Assembly (NCBI GenBank): GCA_023410675.1
Contig: JAEYPM010000022.1
Location: forward strand, 10,380-74,379
Reading direction: 5' to 3'
Source of the DNA: Bacillota bacterium
Lineage (GTDB): Bacteria > Bacillota > Clostridia > Lachnospirales > Cellulosilyticaceae
Length of the DNA stretch: 64,000 nucleotides
Made by a program: the position numbers and the translations under genes. Positions 45,201-53,479 of the stretch are shown one piece after another (position 1 is the stretch's first letter; every line of letters starts with the position of its first letter). A model generated the notes under the pieces. It was not told the DNA's origin, ran no database searches, and was given only the letters and a program-made list of their open reading frames with translations.

Positions 45201-46114
45201 ATATAAGGAAGAATATCTATAATAAAGGAATTCTCTAATGCATCAAGCTCTGAGACATTAAGCTCATATTTTTCTTCATCACTTTTAAATATCCTTGCGG
45301 TTGTCATAGCAATAGGATTAGGCCTTACAGGAGAGCGTGATGCAAAAATACCTGTTTTCGGTGCGTTTTCATATGGGGGATCTGACTGCGTAATTTTTCT
45401 ATACGTGCTTTTATCAAACTTATCAAACCACCATAAAATCTTGATGTGGGAAAATCCCTTGAGCCTTCTCATGATGTCCTGATGTTCCTTACTAAGCTTA
45501 AGAATAGTTTCTTGTTCTGTCTTTTTGACCTGACCTATTGGTTTTATTAATACATCATTGCCTTCTGCAGCCATTTCTTGTTTAAAATAGTCAGGTATCT
45601 TATGCTGCATATTATTTCCAACTGATGCTCTTTTCTCTGACACTTTTTGCTCTGATTCTTTTTTCTCTGACGCTTTTTGCAATGATGCTCTTTCCTCTGA
45701 CGCTCTTCCCTCTAACGCTTTTTGTTCTAATGCTTCATCTTCAGCAGCTTCTCTTCTCCACTTCAAACCTGTTATTTCCTTGGGAATACTAGGACTTTCT
45801 ATTCTATCTTCACAAGGGAAGTAGGGCTTTATGTCCCACAATACCTTGCCTATTCTGTCACTTGCAGAATCTATTTTTATAATGCCACTATTTTCATCAA
45901 TTTCTAGCAGCTTTCCAACTTCCACCTTGATGCTGTTATCTGCTATTTCATCATCTCCTGAAAAAATAATAGTATGGCTAAACTGATTTAAGTGCTTTAA
46001 GGCTTTAATAAAATCAGGCATAACCTTAATAAATGCACTTTTTTCTTCTTTGTATATCCTGCCAATAGGAAAAACTTTAAATACCTTTTGATCTAATAAA
46101 TCCTTTTGTTTCAT
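42281..46114 (-). CDS. TrmO/TsaA-like x2 - UvrA-type ABC ATPase fusion
   Basis: One uninterrupted 1277-residue protein. Residues about 10-110 resemble a degenerate TrmO/TsaA beta-barrel (VFPIGRIYKEE). A linker of seven 5-residue repeats follows (126-163). Residues about 188-320 are a second, better TrmO-like domain with the signature GIFASRSPVRPNPIAMTTARI near 252, the SAM-binding loop of the enzyme that N6-methylates t6A37 in tRNA. From about 398 the rest is UvrA-like: Walker A GVSGSGKSSLAFDTIYAE near 425, CPEC, CPVC and CECS-type zinc knuckles, LSGGEGQRLRLA near 844, Walker A2 near 996, LSGGEAQRIKLA and LLDEPTTGLH. The region after the first zinc half is short, so the UvrB-binding domain is reduced, as in UvrA2-type proteins linked to DNA damage or drug tolerance. 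Gene order gives no other hint. Confidence 0.88.
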   Translation of the reverse strand: MKQKDLLDQKVFKVFPIGRIYKEEKSAFIKVMPDFIKALKHLNQFSHTIIFSGDDEIADNSIKVEVGKLLEIDENSGIIKIDSASDRIGKVLWDIKPYFPCEDRIESPSIPKEITGLKWRREAAEDEALEQKALEGRASEERASLQKASEKKESEQKVSEKRASVGNNMQHKIPDYFKQEMAAEGNDVLIKPIGQVKKTEQETILKLSKEHQDIMRRLKGFSHIKILWWFDKFDKSTYRKITQSDPPYENAPKTGIFASRSPVRPNPIAMTTARIFKSDEEKYELNVSELDALENSFIIDILPYIPAYDRVKVVSVPKWLEHWPQWNYTCEPKTNIGEKYMDDVRISSLERIKVFQMKEDVKERTKENTKKDTKENIKDSLDHLILENDEEDIRPHADEIIIKGARQNNLKNLSLRIPKNKITVITGVSGSGKSSLAFDTIYAESQRRFMDHVSSRMLIGQLEKPDVDQIIGLPPAIAIEQKNLSRNPRSTVGTITDIDDYLKLLYSKIGVRYCPECKEEVTVRSLDQIMSILNKLSPSTSIGISTVEDHLIVDKYRDSKELEQYVKEGLDKGKGAIKVTLGNPDITCQKESIIFQTKEMCYSCNHILFNLTPSTFSFNNPESMCPVCKGLGVKLEVDEDLIVQNPDKSLLDGASLWWGNLRKHRQKPNANWMKGELLGLAEEMKVDLELPWNKLPKSFRDQALYGSNGREIRFTYDNSNGRKGEIVRPVEGAYNCIKRLFRENSSEAATRLASSFMREKECQECHGERLSAEGRLVSIHGIRFPQATKMTIQQLKEWIINVPSQLSKEEVQIAAPILKELIRRLNRLIGVGLPYLSLDRGVPTLSGGEGQRLRLATQLGSGLTNLLYILDEPSMGLHPRDHNKLIKTIKQLRDEGNTVLVVEHDKDTMIAADHIIDIGPGAGEYGGEIIAQGSPSEVIKNPASETGKYLSGIKKVEIISKNKTKPKAYLKLVGAKCNNLKNVTAKFPLGKMTCVIGVSGSGKSSLVTKTLYPALARLLGETVETVGAYDKIEGFEFIDKVVNVSSQPIGRTPRSNPATYTGVFDLIRDVFAQTNEAKGKGYKQNKFSFNSKEGQCEACSGEGRKCVPMHFMPDIWVECTSCHGKRYNKEALAVTYQGKTIADVLDMNIDEALLFFKQHPKINKVLQILHDVGLGYIKLGQSALTLSGGEAQRIKLAKELSKPDTGKTIYLLDEPTTGLHFSDIQHLLKLLKQIAELGNTVILIEHNQEMIQNADWIVELGPEGGEKGGYIITQGIN
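45624..45735. repeat. 15-bp tandem repeat array in the fusion linker
   Basis: About seven diverged 15-bp units encoding (S/L)E(x)(K/R)A pentapeptides, forming a charged helical linker between the two TrmO-like domains. Confidence 0.85.
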
Positions 46115-46226
46115 TGTATCCCACCTTACACGTTATAAATATAAATAATTCTATAGCATTCACATGATAAATAATGACTTATGTTTTGTGAATTCATCTG
46201 TGAGAAACAAAGCTTGCAAGTTGTTT

Positions 46227-47210
46227 TTATACTGGGATATATATTAAGACGACCTCTTTTCCATTTGCACTGCTTGGCTCATTCTCAAGGTATAGCTCAA
46301 AGCTTAGCCTATCATCGGGCTCATAACTACTTTGAGGCAGCCACTTTGCATACATTAGTGCCCAAGCCTGTCCATATTGATGGGGTGCTAATTCAAAATG
46401 CCCAACCCCATACCGTCCTCCTAAAACAGTAAACCTCCCGACTTCTCCTTCTGCCTTAATATCCTTAGGAACCGTCATACACACACTAACCCTTAGCTTC
46501 CCTTTGCTTGTTAGACTTGGATCATCATGGGTAATAACTAGTTTTTGGGGGTGAAATGAATCATAGGAAACTCTTGCTTTAACCCAATTTTCAAGCCTTG
46601 TAAACAGTTCATCAAACAGTTTAGCATCTTGCTCATAAGGACCCGTATGCCTGATGTATGCCACTTCCATTTCACTTATATTCTTTACTTCTACAGAAAA
46701 AGGAAGGTCTTCTTGCAGTGCTCTTATACAGCTTTGTTTTTCAACGCTGATGTCATTGTAGCACAGACCTTCTTTAGATACTTTTCCAAAATTGCTTTCT
46801 ATATCTTTATTAAATGCACAACTTGATTTTACTTTTGTTCTAAATTCTGAGGCACTCATGTTAAAGTAATTCTTAAATGCCTTTGCAAAAGATGCTTGAT
46901 TTGCAAACCCAGAGCGAAGAGCTATTTGAATAATCGGTTCTTTAGGATTTATCTTAAGTAGCATTGCTGCTTTTTCAAGACGTACTCTTAGAATATATTG
47001 ATAAAGGGTTTCATGAGTTATAAAACTAAAGATCCTATGAAAATGATAAGAAGAAAAATTTGCTATATGTGAAAGCTTATCTAAAGTAAATGTTTCATCA
47101 AGATGTGCTTCTATATAGTCTTGAACTTTATTAATTCGTGAAGTATATTCTGTTCTTAATAACTCATTTTTCAAAATCTCCATACACCCTCTCTTTTGTG
47201 TTTTATTCAT
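46227..47210 (-). CDS. AraC family regulator with GyrI-like effector domain
   Basis: A 327-residue regulator. Two AraC-type HTHs occupy about 25-120 (FTLDKLSHIANFSSYHFHRIF, then IIQIALRSGFANQASFAKAFK). Residues about 170-327 form a GyrI/SOUL-like effector domain (MEVAYIRHTGPYEQD, FELAPHQYGQAWALMYAKWL, LSFELYLENEP) as in Rob and BmrR-type multidrug sensors. It may control a drug or stress response. Start is 47210 or the internal ATG at 47183, which has GAGAGG just before it. Directly upstream of the fusion gene in transcription order (113 bases apart). Confidence 0.9.
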   Translation of the reverse strand: MNKTQKRGCMEILKNELLRTEYTSRINKVQDYIEAHLDETFTLDKLSHIANFSSYHFHRIFSFITHETLYQYILRVRLEKAAMLLKINPKEPIIQIALRSGFANQASFAKAFKNYFNMSASEFRTKVKSSCAFNKDIESNFGKVSKEGLCYNDISVEKQSCIRALQEDLPFSVEVKNISEMEVAYIRHTGPYEQDAKLFDELFTRLENWVKARVSYDSFHPQKLVITHDDPSLTSKGKLRVSVCMTVPKDIKAEGEVGRFTVLGGRYGVGHFELAPHQYGQAWALMYAKWLPQSSYEPDDRLSFELYLENEPSSANGKEVVLIYIPV

Positions 47211-47273
47211 GCTTCTTCGTTTATATGATTGTTTGAATGAATCTAGAGAATTATATAATCTGCTAAAACCTTT

Positions 47274-48086
47274 TTACTCAGAAGTGTCTATCCCCTTTAA
47301 CAAATGCAACAAACAAATAAAGCAGCCCATTCCTAAAATAATATAACCTGGAGTTAGTGGATCATATTGTTTGGTTTCTTGATATGCCAGCAACGCTCCT
47401 AAAGCTAACACAAATGGATATAAAAAGCATTTTATCATCAAACAACTTGATATAACATAACCCCAAACATTTTTATGCCACAGTAAAAGCCCTCCTACTA
47501 TCAATAATGAAAACAAAAAAGCCAAATCAGTAGAAAAGACAACTGCTGATGAATGTCCTGTTTGCGTTATCCCATCTGGGATTTTCCCAGAAAAGACATA
47601 GCTTACTGACATAGCTATCCACATCCCGCCAATGAACAATCCAAAAAATAATAGATAGATAGAAATTCTCTTAAAAGGGATTTTGAAATTACTGGTAACT
47701 TTATCCTTTAACCATACAATATTAACACTTGATAAACCAAGAATAAACGCATATGAAGAAAAAATAAAGATGGAAATATGTAAAAGGAAAAACTTGTTGA
47801 AGGCGGCTCCATAAGAATAAAAAAGATAATTATAAATCATGTACCAAAGGGTTCCTAACCAAAGAATTTTTGCCCTAAAATATCCTTTAGTTGTAAGTAC
47901 TAAAGAAGTAATCATCAAGGGGATTGCACATATCAGGGTGATAATATCATTGCCAAGCCAAACTCTATTTATGAAATCATTGTCTTGATAAAGTCCATCC
48001 CAAAAAATGCCTCCAAAAGAAGCTATAGTTGAGAGAATAATAATTATTACAGATAAATTTATTGATATCCTTTGTCTTTTATACAC
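47274..48086 (-). CDS. hypothetical polytopic membrane protein
   Basis: A 270-residue protein with about eight hydrophobic helices and short loops, no recognised motif. It might be co-transcribed with the AraC/GyrI regulator gene that starts 64 bases further on, in which case it could be that regulator's target transporter or sensor. Function unknown. Confidence 0.6.
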   Translation of the reverse strand: MYKRQRISINLSVIIIILSTIASFGGIFWDGLYQDNDFINRVWLGNDIITLICAIPLMITSLVLTTKGYFRAKILWLGTLWYMIYNYLFYSYGAAFNKFFLLHISIFIFSSYAFILGLSSVNIVWLKDKVTSNFKIPFKRISIYLLFFGLFIGGMWIAMSVSYVFSGKIPDGITQTGHSSAVVFSTDLAFLFSLLIVGGLLLWHKNVWGYVISSCLMIKCFLYPFVLALGALLAYQETKQYDPLTPGYIILGMGCFICLLHLLKGIDTSE

Positions 48087-48128
48087 ACTATGCCTCCTAA
48101 ATATTATGATAAATTCAAATCGGGATTA

Positions 48129-48584
48129 TTATTTTTTCCTCATAAGTCGGCGGAAGCGTGAGAACCATCTCCCAAGTTCTTTTCTGTCATATTCACGTGC
48201 TACTTTCTCTTCTAATGCTTTCACCACATCTTCAGGAACATTATAGCCTATTGCATTCCATATGGCATATGCTGTGGCAATTCCAACTACAGTTGGCGTT
48301 GTATCTGTTGTTAATCCTTCTATTTTCTTTATGGATACCCCATAATTTGGGTGTGAGCATATATCAAGAGCATACTTTACCCCTTCTATAGCTCCAAGCT
48401 TCCAATCTTCGTAACCATTGGCAGTTACCTCTTCACCACAACCCTCACTATCAATGCCCTTGCCATTACATAACATATTAATATATGAATCTTCTGTAGA
48501 AGTATCTACTTCTACAGTAACCCTTGCCCAGAATGCCACACCCTTATAAACACGTTTAAAAAAAAACTCACCACACAACATCAT
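48129..48584 (-). CDS. small protein resembling EF-G domain IV (tentative)
   Basis: A 151-residue protein. The middle part (EDWKLGAIEGVKYALDIC, then VSIKKIEGLTTDTTPTVVGIATAYAIWNAIGY) resembles domain IV of elongation factor G, where a ribosomal-S5-like fold contacts the decoding centre (GAIEGIRYAL, DSSEIAFKIAAS in EF-G). Length and the lack of a GTPase domain make it a stand-alone domain, perhaps a translation factor decoy. The tail is basic. GGAGG 8 bases before the ATG at 48584 fixes the start. Assignment is tentative. Confidence 0.5.
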   Translation of the reverse strand: MMLCGEFFFKRVYKGVAFWARVTVEVDTSTEDSYINMLCNGKGIDSEGCGEEVTANGYEDWKLGAIEGVKYALDICSHPNYGVSIKKIEGLTTDTTPTVVGIATAYAIWNAIGYNVPEDVVKALEEKVAREYDRKELGRWFSRFRRLMRKK

Positions 48585-48734
48585 ACATGTCACCTCCAAG
48601 ACATTTGCTAGTCCCCTCTGATATTTATTTAAACTAAAAATATGCTTCTTAATTTATTTGCAACTCAATGATGTCAGTTATCACTTCGACTCGATCCTCT
48701 TTGCCGCAATAGAGTCTATTTTGTATAATTTTCT

Positions 48735-48932
48735 TTATTTATCTATTTTATTTTTAACAAGAAAGTAACTAATATCATTTTCATCTATTGATGTTTTACT
48801 AATCAAGTTTCCTGATTCATCATAAGAAATAGTATCAACAAAAGTATTATGTATTACAATGCTAACACTTTTTATGTTGCCATTTTTATAAAACTATTTA
48901 GCGATACCATCTACCGTATTATGATCTGTCAT
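48735..48932 (-). pseudogene. MORN/YwqK-like repeat remnant with internal stop
   Basis: From ATG at 48932 the frame reads MTDHNTVDGIAK, an in-frame TAG, then FYKNGNIKSVSIVIHN, ISYDESGNLISKTSI to a TAA at 48735. The YKNGNIKS / DESGNL pattern matches repeat units of YwqK-antitoxin/RHS-like proteins. It is a decayed C-terminal fragment. The flanking DNA (48600-48987) holds nothing else recognisable. Confidence 0.6.
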
Positions 48933-48987
48933 AGCTTAGGCCTATTTAAAGTGCTAAACTTGGATAACAGTTATTGACTTCATTATC

Positions 48988-49353
48988 TCATTTTTTAAAC
49001 ATTAAGTCCCAATAAGCTACTCCAAATGAAGCTCCTGCTGAAGTGAATAATGCCCCCATCCACTTAATGCCCATATCTTTAATCAATAGTCTCATTACAC
49101 AATTAATTGTTATAATTATTATTAATGTTATAATAAACAACTTAATTCGTCTTAAATTCTCCTGTCTATCTAACAATCTTGTCTTCAAAAATGTCAATGC
49201 TATTATATAGACTAAAAATAAAATCATAACAAACACATAAGCCCCTACTAACCAAGAAAATAGTTGATTATTAATCTTCGATGTAAATCCAATAATGAAT
49301 AATGTCATCACAACTATTATAAAAATCAGACCAAAACTAATCTTTCTTATCAT
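48988..49353 (-). CDS. small four-helix membrane protein
   Basis: A 121-residue protein with four hydrophobic helices (about 5-22, 32-55, 70-88, 98-118) and a short cytoplasmic loop rich in Arg/Glu (TRLLDRQENLRRIK). No family recognised. Single gene in an eroded region. Confidence 0.6.
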   Translation of the reverse strand: MIRKISFGLIFIIVVMTLFIIGFTSKINNQLFSWLVGAYVFVMILFLVYIIALTFLKTRLLDRQENLRRIKLFIITLIIIITINCVMRLLIKDMGIKWMGALFTSAGASFGVAYWDLMFKK

Positions 49354-49429
49354 TTATTCTTATTCTCCTATCTTTATATGCTTCATTCAAAACGTATCTA
49401 TTTTCTTACATGTATTTTACCCTCATATA

Positions 49430-49729
49430 TCAGGGGAAGCAGGATAACTGTCCCCTGCTGATTATTTGAATACTTCCATTCGCCTGGTTCATCCCTTGGT
49501 AATATTTGGGGTTGAATCCTTGCCCTGGAGCATATAACCCGTCAATTATGGGTAGGCACCACTGTGCACCATGAGCATGTCCAGTTAAAACTAAATCTGC
49601 TTCTAATTGACTGAGTTTAGCATTTTCTAAGAAGTTTTCTGAATAGTGTTTAAGGATAATCTTGAATGGATTTTCCATTCCTAATCTCCCAAGCACTCCA
49701 GTCGAAATTTTCTCTAGTATTTTAAATAA
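49430..49729 (-). pseudogene. YkuE-like metallophosphoesterase fragment
   Basis: The frame holds ADLVLTGHAHGAQWCLPIIDGLYAPGQG, the last metal-binding GHxH motif of calcineurin-like phosphoesterases, then ends early (SRGQLSCFP). The N-terminal two-thirds with DxH, GD and GNH motifs is absent, and the frame opens at a TAA without a proper start. Both ends are truncated, so it is inactive. Confidence 0.78.
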
Positions 49730-49961
49730 TTATACGATTTATTTTAATTAAAGTACATGATTTTTACTACCATAAAACTTTATCATCAATCATGAAAAAT
49801 CCATTCATTTAAATGAATTCTATAAATCCGACACAAATTTGTTGCAAAATTATACAAAAATACTATAATATGATTACTTTTATGTTAAATCCATTTATTT
49901 TTAATATATTATATATTATAATAATTATCGAAATTTAAAAATTATTAGGAGATGATATGTT

Positions 49962-50852
49962 TTGAAAAAATTATTTACAACTTTATTTGCAGGAGTTCTT
50001 GCACTTACAACTATTGTAACACCTGTACTAGCTAAGGATGTTACACTAACCTTTAATGGTGAGGTACTTAAACCCGCAGTAGCACCATTCATAGATAATG
50101 GCACTACTTTCATACCTTTAAGAATCGTTGCAGATAATCTTGGAGCAAAAACAAATTACACTAAAACAGATAAAAATCAATACATCGAAATTGTTAAAGC
50201 TGATATCGTAATTAAGCTTGCTGTTAACGCAGAAGAAGGTTACCCACAAGTAAATGGTAAAGCAGTTGACTTTAAAACGTTACCAAAAGTAGTTAATTCT
50301 ACAACTATGGTTCCTGTTAGATTTGTTTCTGAAAACTTAGGTTGCACAATTAACTACGACGCTGCAACAGGCACTGTAGCAATATCTGCAGCTACAAAGG
50401 AAGAAACTACTCCAACTGAAGAATCTACTGAAGCTACTACTCCAACTGAAGAATCTACTGAAGCTACTACTCCTGCTGAAGAATCTACTGAAGCTACTAC
50501 TCCTGCAGATGGAAATACTACAACTGAAGGAACTAAAGAAACTTCAGCAGAGCCAAAAGCGTCTGTTAATGTTGCTAGTTTTACTGCAGCTCAGTTTGCA
50601 GAAGGTGTTACAGTTGAAATCACTTTAGAGAATGTTGCATTAAAAGATGAATTCCTTGAACCAGCTACATTTGGTCCACAAATTAAAACTACTGTTTCAG
50701 GTCCGGTAAGTGTTGGAATTAAAGACAATCAACATATATCTTATGGTATTAAAACAGATGCTGAGTTACCAGAAGAATGGACCATTATTATTCCTGGAGA
50801 TATTTTAACTAGTGGTCAAGACTTAACTATTTCTATTCCTATTACTAAATAA
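49962..50852 (+). CDS. secreted copper amine oxidase N-terminal domain protein
   Basis: A 296-residue secreted protein. A signal peptide (1-24, ending PVLAKD) is followed by a copper-amine-oxidase-N domain (about 25-135) with the repeat pattern FIDNGTTFIPLRIVADNLGA and STTMVPVRFVSENLGC, a cell-surface module common in clostridia. A Thr/Glu linker of PTEESTEATT repeats (about 148-185) leads to a C-terminal beta-rich domain with VEITLEN and TISIPITK. It starts at TTG 10 bases after AGGAG. Probably cell-wall associated; ligand unknown. Confidence 0.85.
   Translation: MKKLFTTLFAGVLALTTIVTPVLAKDVTLTFNGEVLKPAVAPFIDNGTTFIPLRIVADNLGAKTNYTKTDKNQYIEIVKADIVIKLAVNAEEGYPQVNGKAVDFKTLPKVVNSTTMVPVRFVSENLGCTINYDAATGTVAISAATKEETTPTEESTEATTPTEESTEATTPAEESTEATTPADGNTTTEGTKETSAEPKASVNVASFTAAQFAEGVTVEITLENVALKDEFLEPATFGPQIKTTVSGPVSVGIKDNQHISYGIKTDAELPEEWTIIIPGDILTSGQDLTISIPITK
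50406..50507. repeat. 30-bp tandem repeats in the linker
   Basis: Three nearly identical 30-bp units plus a partial fourth, each encoding T(P)TEESTEAT. Expected to vary in copy number between strains. Confidence 0.95.
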
Positions 50853-50972
50853 ATCTTGATAAACATACATTTATATCATGTAACACTATGGAAAAGTAGC
50901 TAAGCCAAATCACTTACTTAAATGCCTAAATATTGTTTTCCATAGATGAAATCATGTGGTATAAATAAAAAT

Positions 50973-51521
50973 CTATAAAGCAAATTCTAAAATAAGCTTA
51001 CTCCTTCTATATTTAGGTAGTAAGCTTATTTTGCCATAAAATGTAGCCATTTTATCTAGTTCCATTCTACTGTATGCTGACTGCTTTTCTTGTAGATTTA
51101 ATGGTGATTCTTCAATACGCTTAACCCAATTTTTACGGTTAATACTTTCTGCTTCGTCCAAACTTCCTAAGACTTGGTCTGAGTTAATAAAAATTCCGCC
51201 GCTTTTTAATATACTATAAGCTTTATTGTAGACAGTCTGCTTATCTTCATCAGATAAATGATGTATGGATAGTGCTGATACTACTGCATCATAGTCTTTT
51301 TTATAAACATAATTTATATAGTCTTCTTCAATAAACTCAAAATTATTAAGATCTGAAAACCTTTCCTTTGCTACCTTCAACATTTCGCTTGATAAATCTA
51401 TGAGTGTATATTTTGCATTTTGATACTTCTGATAGATATAATATGTAAGCAAACCCGTTTCAGTTCCCATGTCTAATATACTTGCAACATCAGTCTCTAA
51501 AGCCATTAATTCTGTTGTCAT
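50973..51521 (-). pseudogene. class I SAM methyltransferase, 5' end lost
   Basis: The 182-residue frame has methyltransferase features: ILDMGTETGLLT (motif I, with GTETG instead of the usual GxGxG), TLIDLSSEML, YDAVVSALSIHHL and SGGIFINSDQVL. In frame before the first Met the sequence reads HRRYLIPCFDDFYG, which belongs to the family's N-terminal helix, but has no start codon and runs into the 3' end of the M1 peptidase gene. So the first 20 or so codons were deleted up to that gene's stop. Confidence 0.7.
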
Positions 51522-51558
51522 ACCATAAAAGTCATCAAAACAAGGTATTAAATATCTC

Positions 51559-52920
51559 CTATGGTATAACTCTTTTTCCTTCTATCATTTCTGATACCTG
51601 ACGTGCAAAAGTTGCATTTGATAAGCTTTGTAACCTATCAATAAAATCCTCATTTGTTATAACCTTATCTAAGTCATACAACATAACCCAAATTTGATCT
51701 AACGTCTTATCATCTTTATTAAGCTCGCTGTCAATGTAATAAGCAAGTAATGCTCCACCATTATATACTTGATAATAATCCTCCATACTTGAACTCCCAT
51801 TAGTTAACCTAGATGAAGCTGCAATTAAATTGATTGGTTTTTGGTAATCTTTATCTAACTCTGAAATTAGCGTGTTAATGTACGCGTTAAAATCTTCTTC
51901 AGACCATATTCCAGTTTTGAAAAGTACTTTACCTGCATAGTAATTCGTAAAGCCTTCCTTTATCCAATTAACCTCATCTTCTGTTTCGATTGCACTCCCA
52001 TTCCACCAATGAAATATTTCATGAGATATTATTGAAATATTGTTATCCATTAAAATGCTATAATTCCCAGCAGCCCCTCCATGAATAGGTATGGGAGGTA
52101 ATATACTTATAGCCCAAAAAGATGAATTTTTTTTTATAGATATATCCGTCGTCATTTCTATTTCTCTATAAATCTTCTCTATATTTTGATTCAAAATTTC
52201 CTTAGCATCCTTATCCATCTTTTCGATTATTCCCACACTTATATCTTTGAAATGGGTCACTTCTATATCTTTCCCAAGCCCCCAATATGTATTTCTAAAT
52301 TCTGCTATAGATATCCCCTTCATGTTTTCCCATGGATCATTAACTTCCCAACCTTCTGGCAAATCAAACTGAACTGAGGAAATACCAGGTTGACTTTTGG
52401 GCATTACTTCTTTAAATAAAAATGACTTTCCCTCACTAAATGTAATTGGAGTATAAAGGATATACAGCCCCCTGAAATAACCATAATCATCAGCTAAAAA
52501 ACTTATGGCTTTTCCTCTATCCCCTCTCTCAATAAAAGGATCTATTGTGTAGGTTATTGTAATTGGTTCGTTATCAAATCCTATCCATACTCGTTCTAAA
52601 GCAGAAAATGTAGGTATACTCTTCCAATGGGCAATTTCTTTATTCTTCTTCTTAACAAGGAAGTTGCTTACTCTAATATTTCTGTCTTTGCTCCTTGGCT
52701 CACCAATAAACAAGTCTAAAAAAAGTCGCTTATTAGGTTTAATAGTCATGGTTACTTCTACGAGATGGGTATAATTATCTACCTTTAAGATATAGTCGAT
52801 TTTTGTATCAGGTTGTGCCAATCCTGTTAGCAAATAAAAAACGATGATTAAGATTATTGAACTTAGTACTATCACAAACCCTTTTAATATTACTTTAATC
52901 CTACTCATTATATTATTCAT
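51559..52920 (-). CDS. M1-like metallopeptidase, membrane anchored
   Basis: A 453-residue protein with a membrane helix at 12-34 and a gluzincin domain with HEIFHWWNG (His300, Glu301, His304) and the third ligand Glu322 in NWIKEGFTNYYAGK. It lacks the GAMEN exopeptidase motif; the nearest segment is HGGAAGNYS, where GAAGN could replace it. It probably faces outside. The beta-rich N-terminal domain (40-230) matches the M1 fold. ATGs at 52920 and 52908 are both possible. Related to the bacterial M1-like peptidases of unknown substrate. Confidence 0.82.
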   Translation of the reverse strand: MNNIMSRIKVILKGFVIVLSSIILIIVFYLLTGLAQPDTKIDYILKVDNYTHLVEVTMTIKPNKRLFLDLFIGEPRSKDRNIRVSNFLVKKKNKEIAHWKSIPTFSALERVWIGFDNEPITITYTIDPFIERGDRGKAISFLADDYGYFRGLYILYTPITFSEGKSFLFKEVMPKSQPGISSVQFDLPEGWEVNDPWENMKGISIAEFRNTYWGLGKDIEVTHFKDISVGIIEKMDKDAKEILNQNIEKIYREIEMTTDISIKKNSSFWAISILPPIPIHGGAAGNYSILMDNNISIISHEIFHWWNGSAIETEDEVNWIKEGFTNYYAGKVLFKTGIWSEEDFNAYINTLISELDKDYQKPINLIAASSRLTNGSSSMEDYYQVYNGGALLAYYIDSELNKDDKTLDQIWVMLYDLDKVITNEDFIDRLQSLSNATFARQVSEMIEGKRVIP

Positions 52921-53123
52921 TCCTTTATGGATATAGTTGTTTCTTTATGGATCAGAATCACTTGCTTCTTTCGCTTAGGCAAATGTGCCTAGTAACTGGA
53001 TTAATTGTGGTTATGATTGGTTGGTTGTTATGCAATCTTATAGATGAATCTACTTGAAACAGCTAGATCATCTTTTACAACACATAGATTTGTAAAGGCA
53101 TAAGCTCTTAATCTTCCTTTGTG

Positions 53124-53453
53124 CTAGCGAGAAAACCTTCCATACCTTCCCGAAGTATTGTTTTTTACATGATCTGGCAATTCTATTAATATACGAGCTA
53201 CTGGTTTGCCACGTACACAAAAGCCTACATAATATATTAGTCCACATTGACATTTAAAATAATACTCAATAATATACAAATCTTCTTTGTCCATATGTCG
53301 TTCAAAATCACTTAATGGACAACTCCCTGCAAGTAATTCTATATCTCCTTGAAGGGTTAATGCTCTTAATCTTTTAAACACATCATACTCATTAATTGAA
53401 GGGCCATTATATCCTTTAAAAATATCTTCACAGTTACTACATGGCACAAACAT
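53124..53453 (-). CDS. small Cys-rich protein, possible zinc ribbon
   Basis: A 109-residue orphan protein starting MFVPCSNCEDIFKGYNGP. CSNC near the start, a Cys at SCPLSDFERH and CQCG near 85 could form a zinc site. GGAGG 6 bases before the ATG at 53453 decides the start over the longer TTG frame. It lies just downstream of a methyltransferase remnant, among small orphan genes like those of immunity islands. No family assigned. Confidence 0.6.
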   Translation of the reverse strand: MFVPCSNCEDIFKGYNGPSINEYDVFKRLRALTLQGDIELLAGSCPLSDFERHMDKEDLYIIEYYFKCQCGLIYYVGFCVRGKPVARILIELPDHVKNNTSGRYGRFSR

Positions 53454-53479
53454 AATCCACCTCCGTCTATTTCTTGGCC

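Noticed and set aside
50888..50946. CTATGGAAAA/TTTTCCATAG inverted repeat after the copper amine oxidase domain gene
   Set aside because: The loop is about 39 bases and no T-run follows; it may form but I cannot call a terminator.
53068..53253. Cys/Trp-rich 61-residue frame
   Set aside because: It is an alternate frame inside and beside the 53124-53453 gene with no ribosome site.
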